Shown: positions 10,419 through 20,600 of the stretch, piece after piece
Position numbering within the stretch: the stretch's first letter is position 1
How the letters are laid out: each line of letters begins with the position of its first letter
Assembly: GCA_951230915.1 (NCBI GenBank)
Contig: OX579634.1
Location: 50,233,570-50,297,569 of the forward strand
Direction of reading: 5' to 3'
Origin: Antitrichia curtipendula
Taxonomy: Eukaryota; Streptophyta; Bryopsida; Hypnales; Leucodontaceae
Length of the DNA: 64,000 nt
Program-made: the position numbers and the translations under genes
Notes under the pieces: model-generated
What the model was told of the DNA's origin: nothing
Databases searched by the model: none
Seen by the model: only the letters and a program-made list of their open reading frames with translations

Positions 10419-13159
10419 CAATATCGGAAAGGGATGATACCAGCGGTAAGGGACCGAAGGATGATATGAGTTCAATCCCACGGGAATACCATGATCTGCA
10501 GGGAGTTTTTAGTGAGGAATCATCGAATGAATTACCGGAACACGGAATGTCCGACATGAAAATTGACTTTAAGGAGGGCCAAGAACCAAAAAACACTAGT
10601 TTACGACCCATGTCTCCCGTGGAGTTGGAGGAGCTTCGAGGATATTTGGAAGAAAATTTGGGCAAGGGATGGATTCGAAGATCCAAATCGCCAATCTCGG
10701 CCCTAATAGTGTTCGCTCGGAAAAAGGATGGATCGATTCGGGTTTGCATCGATTACCGAAACCTCAACAAAGTTACTATCCGAAATCGTTATCCTTTACC
10801 ATTGATTCCCGAGCTCACGGATCGACTGGTGGGGGCGATTATATTTACTAAATTGGATGTTAGGCAAGCGTACCATCGAATTAGGATGGCACGGGGTCAT
10901 GAATTCAAAACGACGTTCAAGACTCATTATGGCTTGTTCGAATATCTGGTAATGCCATTTGGCCTTATGAATTCTCCAGCTCAATTTCAAGCGCATATGC
11001 AAATTATTTTTGGTGATCTTCTTGACATCTCGGTGGTAATATATTTGGATGACATTTTAATTTTCTCAAAAAATATAGAAGAGCATCGCCAAGTGGTGCG
11101 GGAAGTTCTCCAACGCTTATATAAGTATGGTCTATTTGTTAAGGCTTCCAAATGCCAATTTCACCGCACATTAGTCGAGTTTCTAGGCATGATAGTTTCA
11201 GCTCAAGGGTTGGAAATGTGCGAAGATAAAGTACAAATCATCAAGGACTGGCCTACACCAAACAATGTTAAAGAAGTCCAAGCATTTTTGGGCTTTGCCA
11301 ACTTTTATCGCCGATTTATTTGGGATTATTCATGAATTGCAGTTCCTCTTACAACATTAACACGTAAAGATCAACAATTTCAGTGGAACCTTCAAGTCAA
11401 TCAAGCATTCATTGAGCTCAGAACACGGTTCTGTCAAGCCCCAATGTTGCTCCATCCCAATTTCCAAAAGCCATTTATTATTGAAACGGATGCCTCGGAC
11501 ACGGCAACTGGTGGGATCCTTTCTCAACATGGCAATGATGGCCATCTGCATCCTTGCGCTTATCGCAGCTCAAAAATGTCGCCGGCCGAACAAAATTACG
11601 ACATTTATGACAAGGAGTTATTAAGTATTGTGCTAGCATTTAAAGACTGGCGAGTTTATTTGGAAGGCTCTCCACACCAAGTCAAGGTACTTACAGACCA
11701 TAAGAACCTCGAATATTTTTTGACCACTAAACAGCTTAACCGGCGTCAAGCTCGCTGGGCTGAGTCCTTATCTGCTTTTTCTTTTGTCATCCAACATCGA
11801 CCTGGTTCGATGAATGGTCGAGCTGATGTCCTATCTAGACGACCTGACGTTACGGATGGAGCGTGCCACCAACCAAGACCCCTTCTAAAGTTGGCAGCAT
11901 TAGAAACTTGCCAACCAGTATGGATGGATCAGCAGCTTCTGACACATATCAAGACAGCAACGAGAGAAGATTCAACGTTGCAGCCAATTCTGGCATTTTT
12001 TGAAAATGGTGCTGATCGGGCCCCACTCGCCATCCGCAAGCGGTTTCAACATTATACCTGGGCTGATGGACTTCTTCGATTTCACGATACAGTAGTCGTA
12101 CCGAATGACGAAAACATCCACCGGCAGATTCTTCGATCTAGGCACGATGCCCCAACTGCTGGTCATCAAGGCCGTGCAAAGACATTGGACTTAGTATCCA
12201 GGACTTTCTATTGGCCGACGCTCCGAAGCTATGTTCATCGCTACGTTGATGGTTGCGATACTTGTCAGAGGTCGAAACCTTCGCATCACGCACCATATGG
12301 ACTGCTTCAACCTATCCTAGCTGCTTCAGCCCCATGGAAGAAAATTTCAACTGATTTTATCGTAAAATTGCCAAACAGCGCTGGGCACGATGCAATTTTG
12401 GTCATTGTTGATAAAAATACGAAACTAGCACATTTTGTTGCTATGACTGAAGCAATCGACTCTAGTGGCACTGCCAATTTGTATCTTCACCACATTTGGA
12501 AGCATCACGGGATACCTGATGAGATCATCTCAGACCGTGGTCCTGTTTTCGTTTCCAAGTTCATGAGGAGATTATATGAGCTTTTAAGAATTCAACCTTG
12601 CGTGACAACTGCATTCCTTCCTCAATTAGACGGCCAAACAGAGCGCGTCAATCAAGTTCTTGAACAGTTTCTCCGCATGTTTACCACAAGGCAACAAAAT
12701 GATTGGTTTGACCTACTTCCGATAGCTGAATTTGCATACAACAATGCGATTCACTCAGCAACAGGACTATCACCTTTCTATGCGATGTATGGTTATCACC
12801 CTTCTCTATCGTTTTCCATGCCATCAACGTCTACTATTCCAGCCGCTGAAGATCGTATTTGTTACCTTCAAGGAATTCATGAAGAAATCAAAATTATGAT
12901 AAAAATAGCTGGAGACCACGCGAAGAGGGCATACAACCGTGCAACTCATTCACATTATACTTTTCAAGTGGGGGATGAAGTACTTCTTTGTAATGATAAC
13001 ATTGCTTCTACAGTCCCATCGAGGAAGTTAACATCCAAATTCTTGGGTCCTTATTCCATTGTAGCTAAACTTTCAGATGTCGTGTATCGGTTGAAGCTGC
13101 AAAGCACGCTCCGCATCCATGATGTTTTCCATATTTCGTTATTGGAGAAATATCGCTAG
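10415..13159 (+). pseudogene. Ty3/gypsy pol: reverse transcriptase, RNase H, integrase, broken
   Basis: One frame carries reverse transcriptase to 11335 (FARKKDGSIRVCIDYRNLNK; catalytic YLDD at 11042-11053), then TGA at 11333-11335, then RNase H (TDASDTATGGILSQ; YDKELLSIV; LTDHKNLEYFL). Integrase follows with an HHCC finger ending CDTCQRSK near 12260, and a DD35E core (STDFIVKLP, ISDRGPVFVSKF, DGQTERVNQ). The C-terminal region (KLTSKFLGPYSIV) precedes a TAG at 13157. Apart from the two stops the frame is intact through the chromodomain, so this copy was probably functional at insertion. Confidence 0.95.
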
Positions 13160-13417
13160 GATACAATTCCAAGCCAACAGCACAAACCGCCTCCACCCAT
13201 CGTAACCCCTGAAGGTGATACGAAATGGAAGGTGAATCAGATTCTTGACTCCCGATTACACAATCGATGGAGAAAACTTCAGTACCTGGTCTCATGGACA
13301 GGCTACGGTCCTGAGCAAAATTCCTGGGAACCTGCGGCACATCTCAAGAACACACCAGACATCGTGAAGCAATTTCATCAGCAACATCCTACGGCTCCAA
13401 GACTAGAGGGGGGGTAA
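13160..13417 (+). pseudogene. Chromodomain tail of integrase
   Basis: Same frame as integrase, behind the TAG at 13157. It contains a chromodomain with the signature phrases WKVNQILDSR, LQYLVSWTGYG and NSWEPAAHL. In chromoviruses this domain reads modified chromatin and steers integration. The stop codon TAA (13415-13417) abuts the first base of the 3' LTR, and the final Gly codons are the polypurine tract itself. Confidence 0.9.
13404..13417 (+). other. Polypurine tract
   Basis: A purine-rich run, agagggggggtaa, immediately before the 3' LTR is where plus-strand synthesis would be primed in reverse transcription. Confidence 0.85.
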
Positions 13418-13783
13418 TGTTACGACCAACCCATGTTCGTAACAGTTGGACGGAATGACCACTGGAAGGAGGAATGGGGAATGATACGGTTATTCACACG
13501 TTAGCAGTTACTTAGAGTTGGTTTCGTCGCCTCTCTCGACAGGCCTATAAATACCCTGGTGAATGGATTATTCTTCACGTAACCTTTTATCAATTGATTG
13601 GATCCTAATGATCCCGTTTGTCTCATCCTGTGTACTTTCCTGAATATTGTCTGCTAGCTTCTGTCTAGATTATAGTCTCGTCGTCATCCTGACCCACCAC
13701 AACCATAACCCATCCCGTTCGAACCACTGGTCACACGACGGATTGTCGACAACATTCTGATCCCGTTGTCCTGAGTTGTGACA
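13418..13783 (+). repeat. 3' LTR
   Basis: 366 bp, equal in length to the 5' LTR. It keeps the intact TATA-like CCTATAAATACC. It is followed directly by the CTATC target duplication and then the right arm of the CACTA element. Confidence 0.95.
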
Positions 13784-14197
13784 CTATCTTTCTTGTACCA
13801 CGAGGACCCATCTTTTTATTTATCCATTAGTAAAAGAAAACGCCGACTGAGTGACTCCTCCTAGCGCTGTAGTCATTTTGTAGTCACTTTGCAGTGACTT
13901 TGAAGTCACCTACAGTCGCAAAAATTGAAACTACACGACTCAACCGTGACTTTGCCTCCTGCAGTCGCATTCCAATTCGCCACGTCACTGCATCGTCACC
14001 CCTGTGAACGGAATGCTGTAGATGAAGACTTCAGCGCGTTCACTGTTCATCCGGCAGTCACAGTCACGACTGCAGAATGACTCCAACACTCTGGATCTCA
14101 GCCCGCTGGTGCAATTAGAAAGGTCAAGTGGCGTTCTAGTCGCAAAATCAGTGCAGTCACGTTTTGCAGTCACATTTATGGCCGTTTTCTTGTAGTG

Positions 14198-14389
14198 GTT
14201 GATGCTTTCAGACAATAAAAACTCATAACATGATCGGCATTCTGATTCAGTCATGTTCACCCTTTGGACTGGTACAACAGCTTCAGGTTGTGATTCTCTT
14301 TCCATCCCTACAGATGATTGAAAGAAAATTGAGAGCAAAGGGTGAGTTAAAGGCAAATTTGAAGGCAAGTTACTCTGCCAATGCAACAA
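14198..14389 (-). pseudogene. Mariner-like transposase, N-terminal part
   Basis: Minus-strand codons ending at the CACTA target site encode a segment with NMTESECRSCYEFLLSES, resembling the start of plant mariner-like transposases (helix-turn-helix region). The reading frame is the same as that of 5078-6310: if the CACTA element and one GTT copy are left out, the frame runs straight on. The ATG at 14389 is the first in-frame methionine with a continuous frame, but a later methionine could be the true start. Together with the downstream part it is one dead transposase gene. Confidence 0.8.
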
Positions 14390-14390
14390 A

Positions 14391-16429
14391 GCAAAATCTT
14401 CAAAACGATTTCAATAGCAAGTACTGCATCATCTCCAAAAATAATATGCACAAATGTTGAAGAATCAATTTTAAAACATCTAAAAATATTTAAAAAAATT
14501 AAAAACTTTGATGCTTCTAAATTTTTACAAGTTGTGTTTATATGTCAATTCTTTGGTTTATTGGAACGTCTTTTCATTTATCAACAACAAATGTCAAAAT
14601 TTTACTAGTCTAAAAATAATTGGTGCACTAACTCAGTAATAAAGATGCACAAGAGATAGAAATGGTGATTTGGGGGATGCTCTCCTTATTCAATGAATTT
14701 ATGAACTAAGAAAATTAATCCTGGTACATTTGAGAATTCCTTGGTACTATGATGAGATCCATAATTTCTCTCATTTACTTAACAATGACTGTCAAAAGCA
14801 ATTTGTCCTTAATTCTTCTAATTTTCCAAGACCTTCTGACTAACAAAAAAATTAGCATGCCGAGTTCATGGATAAATTGACTAAAAAACTTAAGAGGGAC
14901 AAGCTGAAGGTAGTAGTTTTGGAAAAGAATATATTAAAATCATTTTGCAAAGGTGTTGAGGTCAATTTTTTAGAAGACTATAAGGTGGGTTCACCTAAAA
15001 TTGCATCCTTTCTAGAATCGCCATCATCACTTTGGGTACATTTCCAAAATCAATATGTACATCCATGTTTTAAAAAAAAAAATTTAAACCAATATGCACG
15101 CATATTGAAGGAACAATTTTAGAAAGCTTTGACTCTTCATAACTTTTGCATACGGTATTTAAATGTTGTGTTTTTTGGTGCGTTTGAACCTCCTTTCACT
15201 TTCCAACAGGAAAAGATAGAAATTTAACTAGTAGGGAGTATGATAATAGTAATTCGAAATAAGCCAGAAGTGGCATTTTGGGGGATACACATCTTCATCT
15301 CTATCATGGCAGGAAGGGTTTTCATTACTTGAACAAAGAATTAATATCTACGTACAAACCAAACAAATGGGAGGACAATTAAAAATTACGGTTAAATACC
15401 TGTGAGGAAGAATTCTTTCTTTCCGATCCTACTGATGATGTCTCCAATCTCTAATCTCTAATCTGCACATTCAACATTTCAATTTCGAAAAAGTGAGAAT
15501 GTATAAATGAGGCACAATACATGGAGGAAGGCAACCAAATTAAAGCATGAGATGTAAGCACAGTTTTTGATAGCAACAAAACCAGAAGTGGAGGAGAGAA
15601 AGTAATTTCAACACATGAACTATCAATATATTTTTCTATGGTACTTCATCATAGTAACAGAAATGAGAGGTCAGTGTTCTTGACATAACCAAAATGTGAA
15701 CCTGTAGAATAATGCTGAAAGAAAGAATGTGTGTACACTCACATTGTGTAATGGTAATACTCTTGGCTAGCTGCTTATTTCTAGCTTGCAGCTACTAATG
15801 ATTCTTCAGTGACTTAAATAGTTTTTTCTCACTGCGTTATTTTTTATGCTAGGTAGCTGCGCAATGGTAGTCAATGATCTAGCTAGTATTAGAATTGGAA
15901 AAACGGTGAGATCACACGGTACCGATCTCATTGATCACACGGCACGGATCATAGTGGCTGCTCATTGGAGTTTACGGTGATGTTATCAACAAACGGAGAC
16001 TTGATGAAAAGAATGAAGTGTAATTTAAAGTACGTATAATGCTCCATATCAATCACCAGCATGATCAACGCTTTTCGTTGCCAAACAGATCGACACGGCA
16101 TCAATGGAAAGTAATGCGGCACTGATCAAAATGAACGCAACACTTATCAGAGTGGAACTATTCGAAGTTGACGAAGTCATCAATCCAAGTACTTGCATTT
16201 TCAGCTATTCAAATTGAACATCGCGGGACCGACAACAAATTACTGAGACAGCAAGGGAATACATAGAGGTATTGGTTAACATCTATTTCTGGACAAAAAG
16301 AGCACATTTACGATTGGCTGTTTTACAAGTACATGCATAGTTTTCAATGGCAACTGGAACTTTTGATGGCAGAGAGTGAACAGTGAGTTGGATAATTTTG
16401 GTGAAAGTGTAGGCGCATGACCATTCGCA
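14391..16429. other. Intergenic DNA, no gene seen
   Basis: AT-rich with scattered low-complexity runs. No conserved protein family or RNA gene recognised on either strand. The 5' flank of the mariner element probably falls in the first part, but its inverted repeat was not found. Confidence 0.5.
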
Positions 16430-16432
16430 TTC

Positions 16433-16595
16433 CATAGGGAGAACGGGGAGGCATTACCCCCCTCCGGTGTAAACTTGGAGGGTATAGCTTTATCCCCCCC
16501 AAATTTTCTTAAAACAGAAAGTTTCGGGGGGGGGGGGGTAAAGCTACACCCCCCAAGTTTACACCGGGGGGGGACGCCTCCCCGATGTCCCTGTG
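16433..16595. mobile_element. 163-bp MITE with long GC-rich inverted repeats
   Basis: Ends read CATAGGGA...CGGGGAGGC and, in complement, CACAGGGA...CGGGGAGGC. The complementarity continues through the phrase GGTGTAAACTTG and a tagcttta segment to a loop near 16501-16525 with runs of 7 C and 14 G. A 3-bp TTC duplication flanks it (16430-16432, 16596-16598). CA-starting ends plus a 3-bp duplication fit a CACTA-superfamily derivative, but this assignment is tentative. The whole element would fold into one hairpin. Confidence 0.8.
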
Positions 16596-16598
16596 TTC

Positions 16599-17340
16599 TA
16601 GCTTCTTGTTGCAGTTATAATTAAATATCAAAAGTTCACTCAATATTAATTTTTGAATTTGAATTAAAAAACCCTTGGGATTCGGTTTGATTATGTCAAG
16701 GTTTCTCAATGCTTACAATGTTCAGTTCGATTTAGGCCTCCGCTAGGAATGTCTATTGAATCTAAGTGGAATTTCTCATAGGTAAAAAACCGTGTTCTCA
16801 GTTTTAAGTGTTATTCCGTTTCATATATATGACTGATTTCTTTTTTTGTTCCAATGGAAGCGTTTGGACTTACGAAGGCAGTTTCGTCTGGAGTGTCTGC
16901 AACGGGGAGTGTTTGCAGTGAGGGTGATGACGAAGGGGCAATGCAGATGAATGCTACCTGCAAGGTCTGCGAAATTACTTTTGGAAAGGACAAAATGCAC
17001 AGAGAATCTGATCCTAAAAATATGTAGTCAATACTCGTGGGTTACTAAAGAATCGGAGAAGAGTTATGCCCTAAGTTATGTCTCTGAGCCAACGTGGAAA
17101 AGCAAGCGCGGGATCTACAGACTGGGACGGGAACACAAAAGCCAAAATGAGATACCGCGGAAACTGAGCACACCATTGGCCATTAATGCTCTATAAAAAT
17201 GACCAAAAATTCTCATTTTCAAAGCTCTGTATCTCTCATTGAAAAGTTAATTTAAAACTCAAATTTTGATGACAATAGGGTTGCATCAAAGTTTATTTAC
17301 AAATCAAAACGGAATTTAAAAATTGTTATTTTTGAGCTTA
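16599..17340. other. Intergenic DNA, no gene seen
   Basis: A short open frame lies at about 16951-17196, but its product matches no family I know and has no supporting neighbours. Nothing else is evident. Confidence 0.45.
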
Positions 17341-17391
17341 ATCCAATTTATTTTGTCTAACAGGAAGATCATTTCGGGACGGAGGGAGTAA
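17341..17391. mobile_element. One end of a Stowaway/mariner-type element
   Basis: The sequence ends in CGGGACGGAGGGAGTA, the complement of the plant Stowaway/mariner terminus TACTCCCTCCGTCCC, with the terminal TA being the expected target dinucleotide. No opposite terminus was found within the window upstream, so it is a solo end or a truncated MITE. It lies about 300 bp before the RRP5 start codon, near or inside the promoter. Confidence 0.7.
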
Positions 17392-17482
17392 TATAAAGCT
17401 ATGAACAAAGCCGTTCATCCAATAGTGATTCATCGACGAAGAGTGATTGTTGGATGAGCATCCCGTCTCCGTCTCAAAGCTT

Positions 17483-17498
17483 AAACCCTAAACCCTAA
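17483..17498 (+). promoter_or_regulatory. Double telo box in the RRP5 promoter/5' leader
   Basis: Two overlapping AAACCCTAA motifs. In plants this motif near the transcription start is typical of ribosomal-protein and ribosome-biogenesis genes, and it fits the downstream RRP5 gene. A CCAAT sequence lies upstream near 17419. The exact transcription start is not visible. Confidence 0.75.
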
Positions 17499-17685
17499 GT
17501 TTTTTGTCCTCCGCAGTCTCTTGAGCGCCCCTGCTCGCACGGTGCTGCAAATCGCGTCTCTCAATTGAGACTCTGAGTCTTCAAAAGGATCCTCCGCTTT
17601 TCACAGGAAGTTCACAGTTTCATTCGGTACTTCGTGCAGGTGCTAATTGAGAGTCTGAAACAAGAATTTTGCTAGCAATTCGAAC

Positions 17686-20600
17686 ATGGCCGGGAAGAGG
17701 AAAAGCGATGCTGCGAGTGGGAGTGTTGCATCGAAGAGGCGGCCTACGCGCGACGAGGAGGTGGAGGTGAAACCCGCGGCGAAGCGAAGCGAGGAGGAAG
17801 ACTTCCCTCGAGGTATCCAGGAGTTGTTGCAATCTCGATCGCCGCATTACTGGTTGCTTTTAGTACTGTGCAATAGCATTTCTCATTGCTTGTAAATAAT
17901 TTGCTATTAGGTTTTCGACTTTCCTAGTGAGCCGAGCATCTCTAGCGCAATAATCTTGTGTTTTGCAATTTTTACGTGAGGCATTTGACGTACCTAGTTA
18001 GAATTCTGATGATGAACGTAATTTGCGATGAGATTTTCGACTTTCATAGTGAACTGAGCGTCTCCAGCGCAATAATCTTGTGTTTTGCAACTAATGTTTG
18101 ATGCATTTGACGTATCTAGTGAGAAATCTGAGGATTTCGGAAGTTACATGCGATTATTTGACTCCTTATCGGAATTGAAATCTGTGTTTAAAGAACCACC
18201 ATGCTTAGAATTTTTATGAAAGATATCCTAGGTTTTTTGGTTTTAGTTTTGTCAGTGGTAGTGTTTTAACCTCTTTGTGCAAGCAATTCCGACAAGCGTA
18301 TGAATTCTTTGCTTTGTACCTATGTATCCCATTCTCTTTCGCAGCACTTATTAAGGCGCTGGAAATGATGTTGCAATTGCAGGTGGTGCAAGCGCCTTGA
18401 CCCGCGCCGAAATTCGTGAGGCTCGTGAGGAAGCAGATGCTGAGTTTGAGAAGGAAAAGGGAAAGAAGAGTGGAAAGAAGCATGCGGAGGGCAAGAAAGG
18501 GAAGCGCGATGCAGAGGAGGATGGCGGATTCCTTGGCAGTGTTTTGTTTGGGAAACTGCAAAAGTCCGCTGAGTTTTTGCGGTATAAAGTAAGAGTTGTG
18601 AACCCTAGATGACGATTTAGAAACCTTGATCTCTGTTACATCCTTCTCAATAGTTTTTTTCATTATTTATCTGTTTTGACTTGTCTGTTACCATGCACAA
18701 ACCGATTCTTCCCTCGTGCACCTTGTCATGCATTAAGTCATCATTTTTGTTCCTCGCAGAATCTCGTCGTGGGGATGAAAATATGGGGAGCTATTGCAGA
18801 GATTTACAAGAAGGACATGGTTATTAGCCTTCCTGGGGGCTTGCGGGGTTTCGTGTCAGCTGAAGAGGCTTCTGATGTATTTGAGAGCGCAAAAGGGCAA
18901 GGTAGTAGTAAGACGGAGAAGCGCAAAAAGAGTGGGAAGAAGGTAGAAGATCACGAGTCCGATCCAGCTGACGTAGATAAGGTATACTTTGCTCGCCTCT
19001 TACACTGAGAGTTGTGGCGCATTAGTTGCGTATTTGCATGATCGGATTTATTGGTCTCCCAGCAAATCTGATTTTCGTCCTCTCTCTATTTATAGTGCTT
19101 GTGTGGATCTCAGTGAATGGAGTAAGGATTTAAATAGTGTGAGTGCTGAATTTGGATGCACGGAGTTGCAGGAAGCCCCTCTTCTGTCCGATCTGTTTAG
19201 TATTGGGCAATTAGTAGCTTGCACTGTGCGGAAGCTTGAGGTTGTACAAGAAAGAAAAGGTCGTGGGAAATCAGACAAGGACAGCAAAAATGAGAAGAAG
19301 GGTCGTCGTATTGAGCTGTCTTTGAAACTCAAGTATCTCTACGATGGACTTTCAGTTGATTCTGTATACGAAGGCCAGGTATAACTACAGCGACCTATGC
19401 ATATTGATTTTTCCAAAGTCGGATATGACTTTAGATTGCTACAAGATGTTGGCTCTCAAGTATCTCTACGATGGACTACGGGTTTCATGAAATGTTTGAG
19501 TTTAAATCTGTTTTGCAGGCCTTGTCTGCCATTGTTACAAGTATTGAAGACCATGGCTATCTGCTTTCATTCGGAGTTCCTGCTTTATCGGGTTTCTTAT
19601 TGCACCGGAACTACATAGATGGTATGTCGAGAATGCTTAAAATTTTTAATACTTAAGCTCTTCAAGCTGTTTTAAATATTTTCATGAAATATGAAAATTT
19701 TGCTTCTATAACCCATTTGAGTATGGTAGGAGCACACCTCTTACTTTCTTAGCGCTTCTTTATTTATGACCTACATTTGCTGCACTGGGTAATCAGATTT
19801 ATTTCTTCTTGCCAGTTGATCTCATACTTGACATCCTTTACGACCTTAATATCGTGGAAATGCTGATTTTTCTTGCAATTTTTTTTATTATGCATATTGC
19901 TATCAGCATGTCTTCTCCTAAGTGAACCTGAGTTGGCATGTGTTTGTATCAGGAACGGACACATCTAAGTTGCACAAAGGTCAACTTGTGGAAGGAGTGG
20001 TTATCTCAGTGGATAAGAAACGGGGTGCAATTGGTTTGAAGGCCAGTCCTGGTCTGGTTGCTAGTAACATGGTATTGCTCATATCATGTTTTACTCTTAT
20101 CATGTTTGACATGTCGCTAACCGATAATGGTTAGGTTTTGTGCGTACAGACTGCTGCAATCTGTTGATTGATTTTGTAGTTTCATTTGTATTTTATTTTA
20201 TCACATTTTATATTTTTATTTTCATTTGGTTGCAATCATATTATACTTCAGTCTGGTATTCTAGTGATGTTTCGGAATACTCTCCTCTCAGTCATACATT
20301 TACACTTGGGAGAGATTATTGATTCATTCAGGAGTTCCATTTCAGGTGAAGGAGTTTGCAGGATTAACTGTGGAGCTTCTCACTCCTGGTGCCATGGTGA
20401 ATGCTCGAGTACGAGCAGTTCTGAAGAATGGCCTTTTGCTATCGTTTTTGACCTACTTCACCGGAACTGTAAGTTCTCCAACAGCCTTGATCCCCTATCA
20501 TTTCTGTCTTCGCTCCTGCTTCCCAAATTAGCCCGGCTGGTGGTCGTCGATCCTCTTGCACTCGTTTATATTGACTTTGCTTTGTCTAGGTGGACATATT

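Larger units (their letters stand above)
8049..13783 (+). mobile_element. Ty3/gypsy LTR retrotransposon (chromovirus), full length but dead
   Basis: Two 366-bp LTRs (8049-8414 and 13418-13783) bound the element, both starting TGTTACG and ending GTGACA, with a 5-bp target duplication CTATC at 8044-8048 and 13784-13788. Order inside is gag, protease, reverse transcriptase, RNase H, integrase, chromodomain, which is the Ty3/gypsy chromovirus order. The LTRs differ at 8 of 366 positions by my count (about 2%), so insertion is fairly recent. At least four premature stops and two frame changes break the coding region. The sequence just after the left LTR does not match the usual initiator-Met tRNA primer site TGGTATCAGAGC. 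Confidence 0.97.
6311..14197. mobile_element. Non-autonomous CACTA element, interrupted by a Ty3/gypsy element
   Basis: It starts CACTACAAAAAAAC at 6311 and ends GTTTTCTTGTAGTG at 14197, flanked by a 3-bp GTT duplication (6308-6310 and 14198-14200). Terminal inverted repeats continue inward: both ends read into AAATGTGACTGC. Subterminal TGACTGC/GCAGTCA and AGTCA repeats fill both arms (6340-6450, 7200-8040, 13840-14170). Without the inserted retrotransposon the element is about 2.1 kb and carries no transposase, so it would need an autonomous relative. It disrupted the mariner transposase and was later hit by the retrotransposon. A telomere-like aaccctaaccctaac run at about 7664 is probably incidental. 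Confidence 0.95.

Noticed and set aside
13985..14389. A 134-codon minus-strand ORF
   Set aside because: It is a chimera: its first half is the mariner transposase start and its second half is read-through into the CACTA right arm. Not a gene by itself.
15200..17391. Pairing the Stowaway-type end at 17391 with the tagggagta phrase near 15230
   Set aside because: Both are in the same orientation and match only weakly, so they cannot be the two ends of one element.
18009..18131. Possible C/D-box snoRNA in RRP5 intron 1 (ATGATGA ... CTGA)
   Set aside because: Boxes are about 120 nt apart, longer than usual, no convincing terminal stem is seen, and the area is a tandem duplication.
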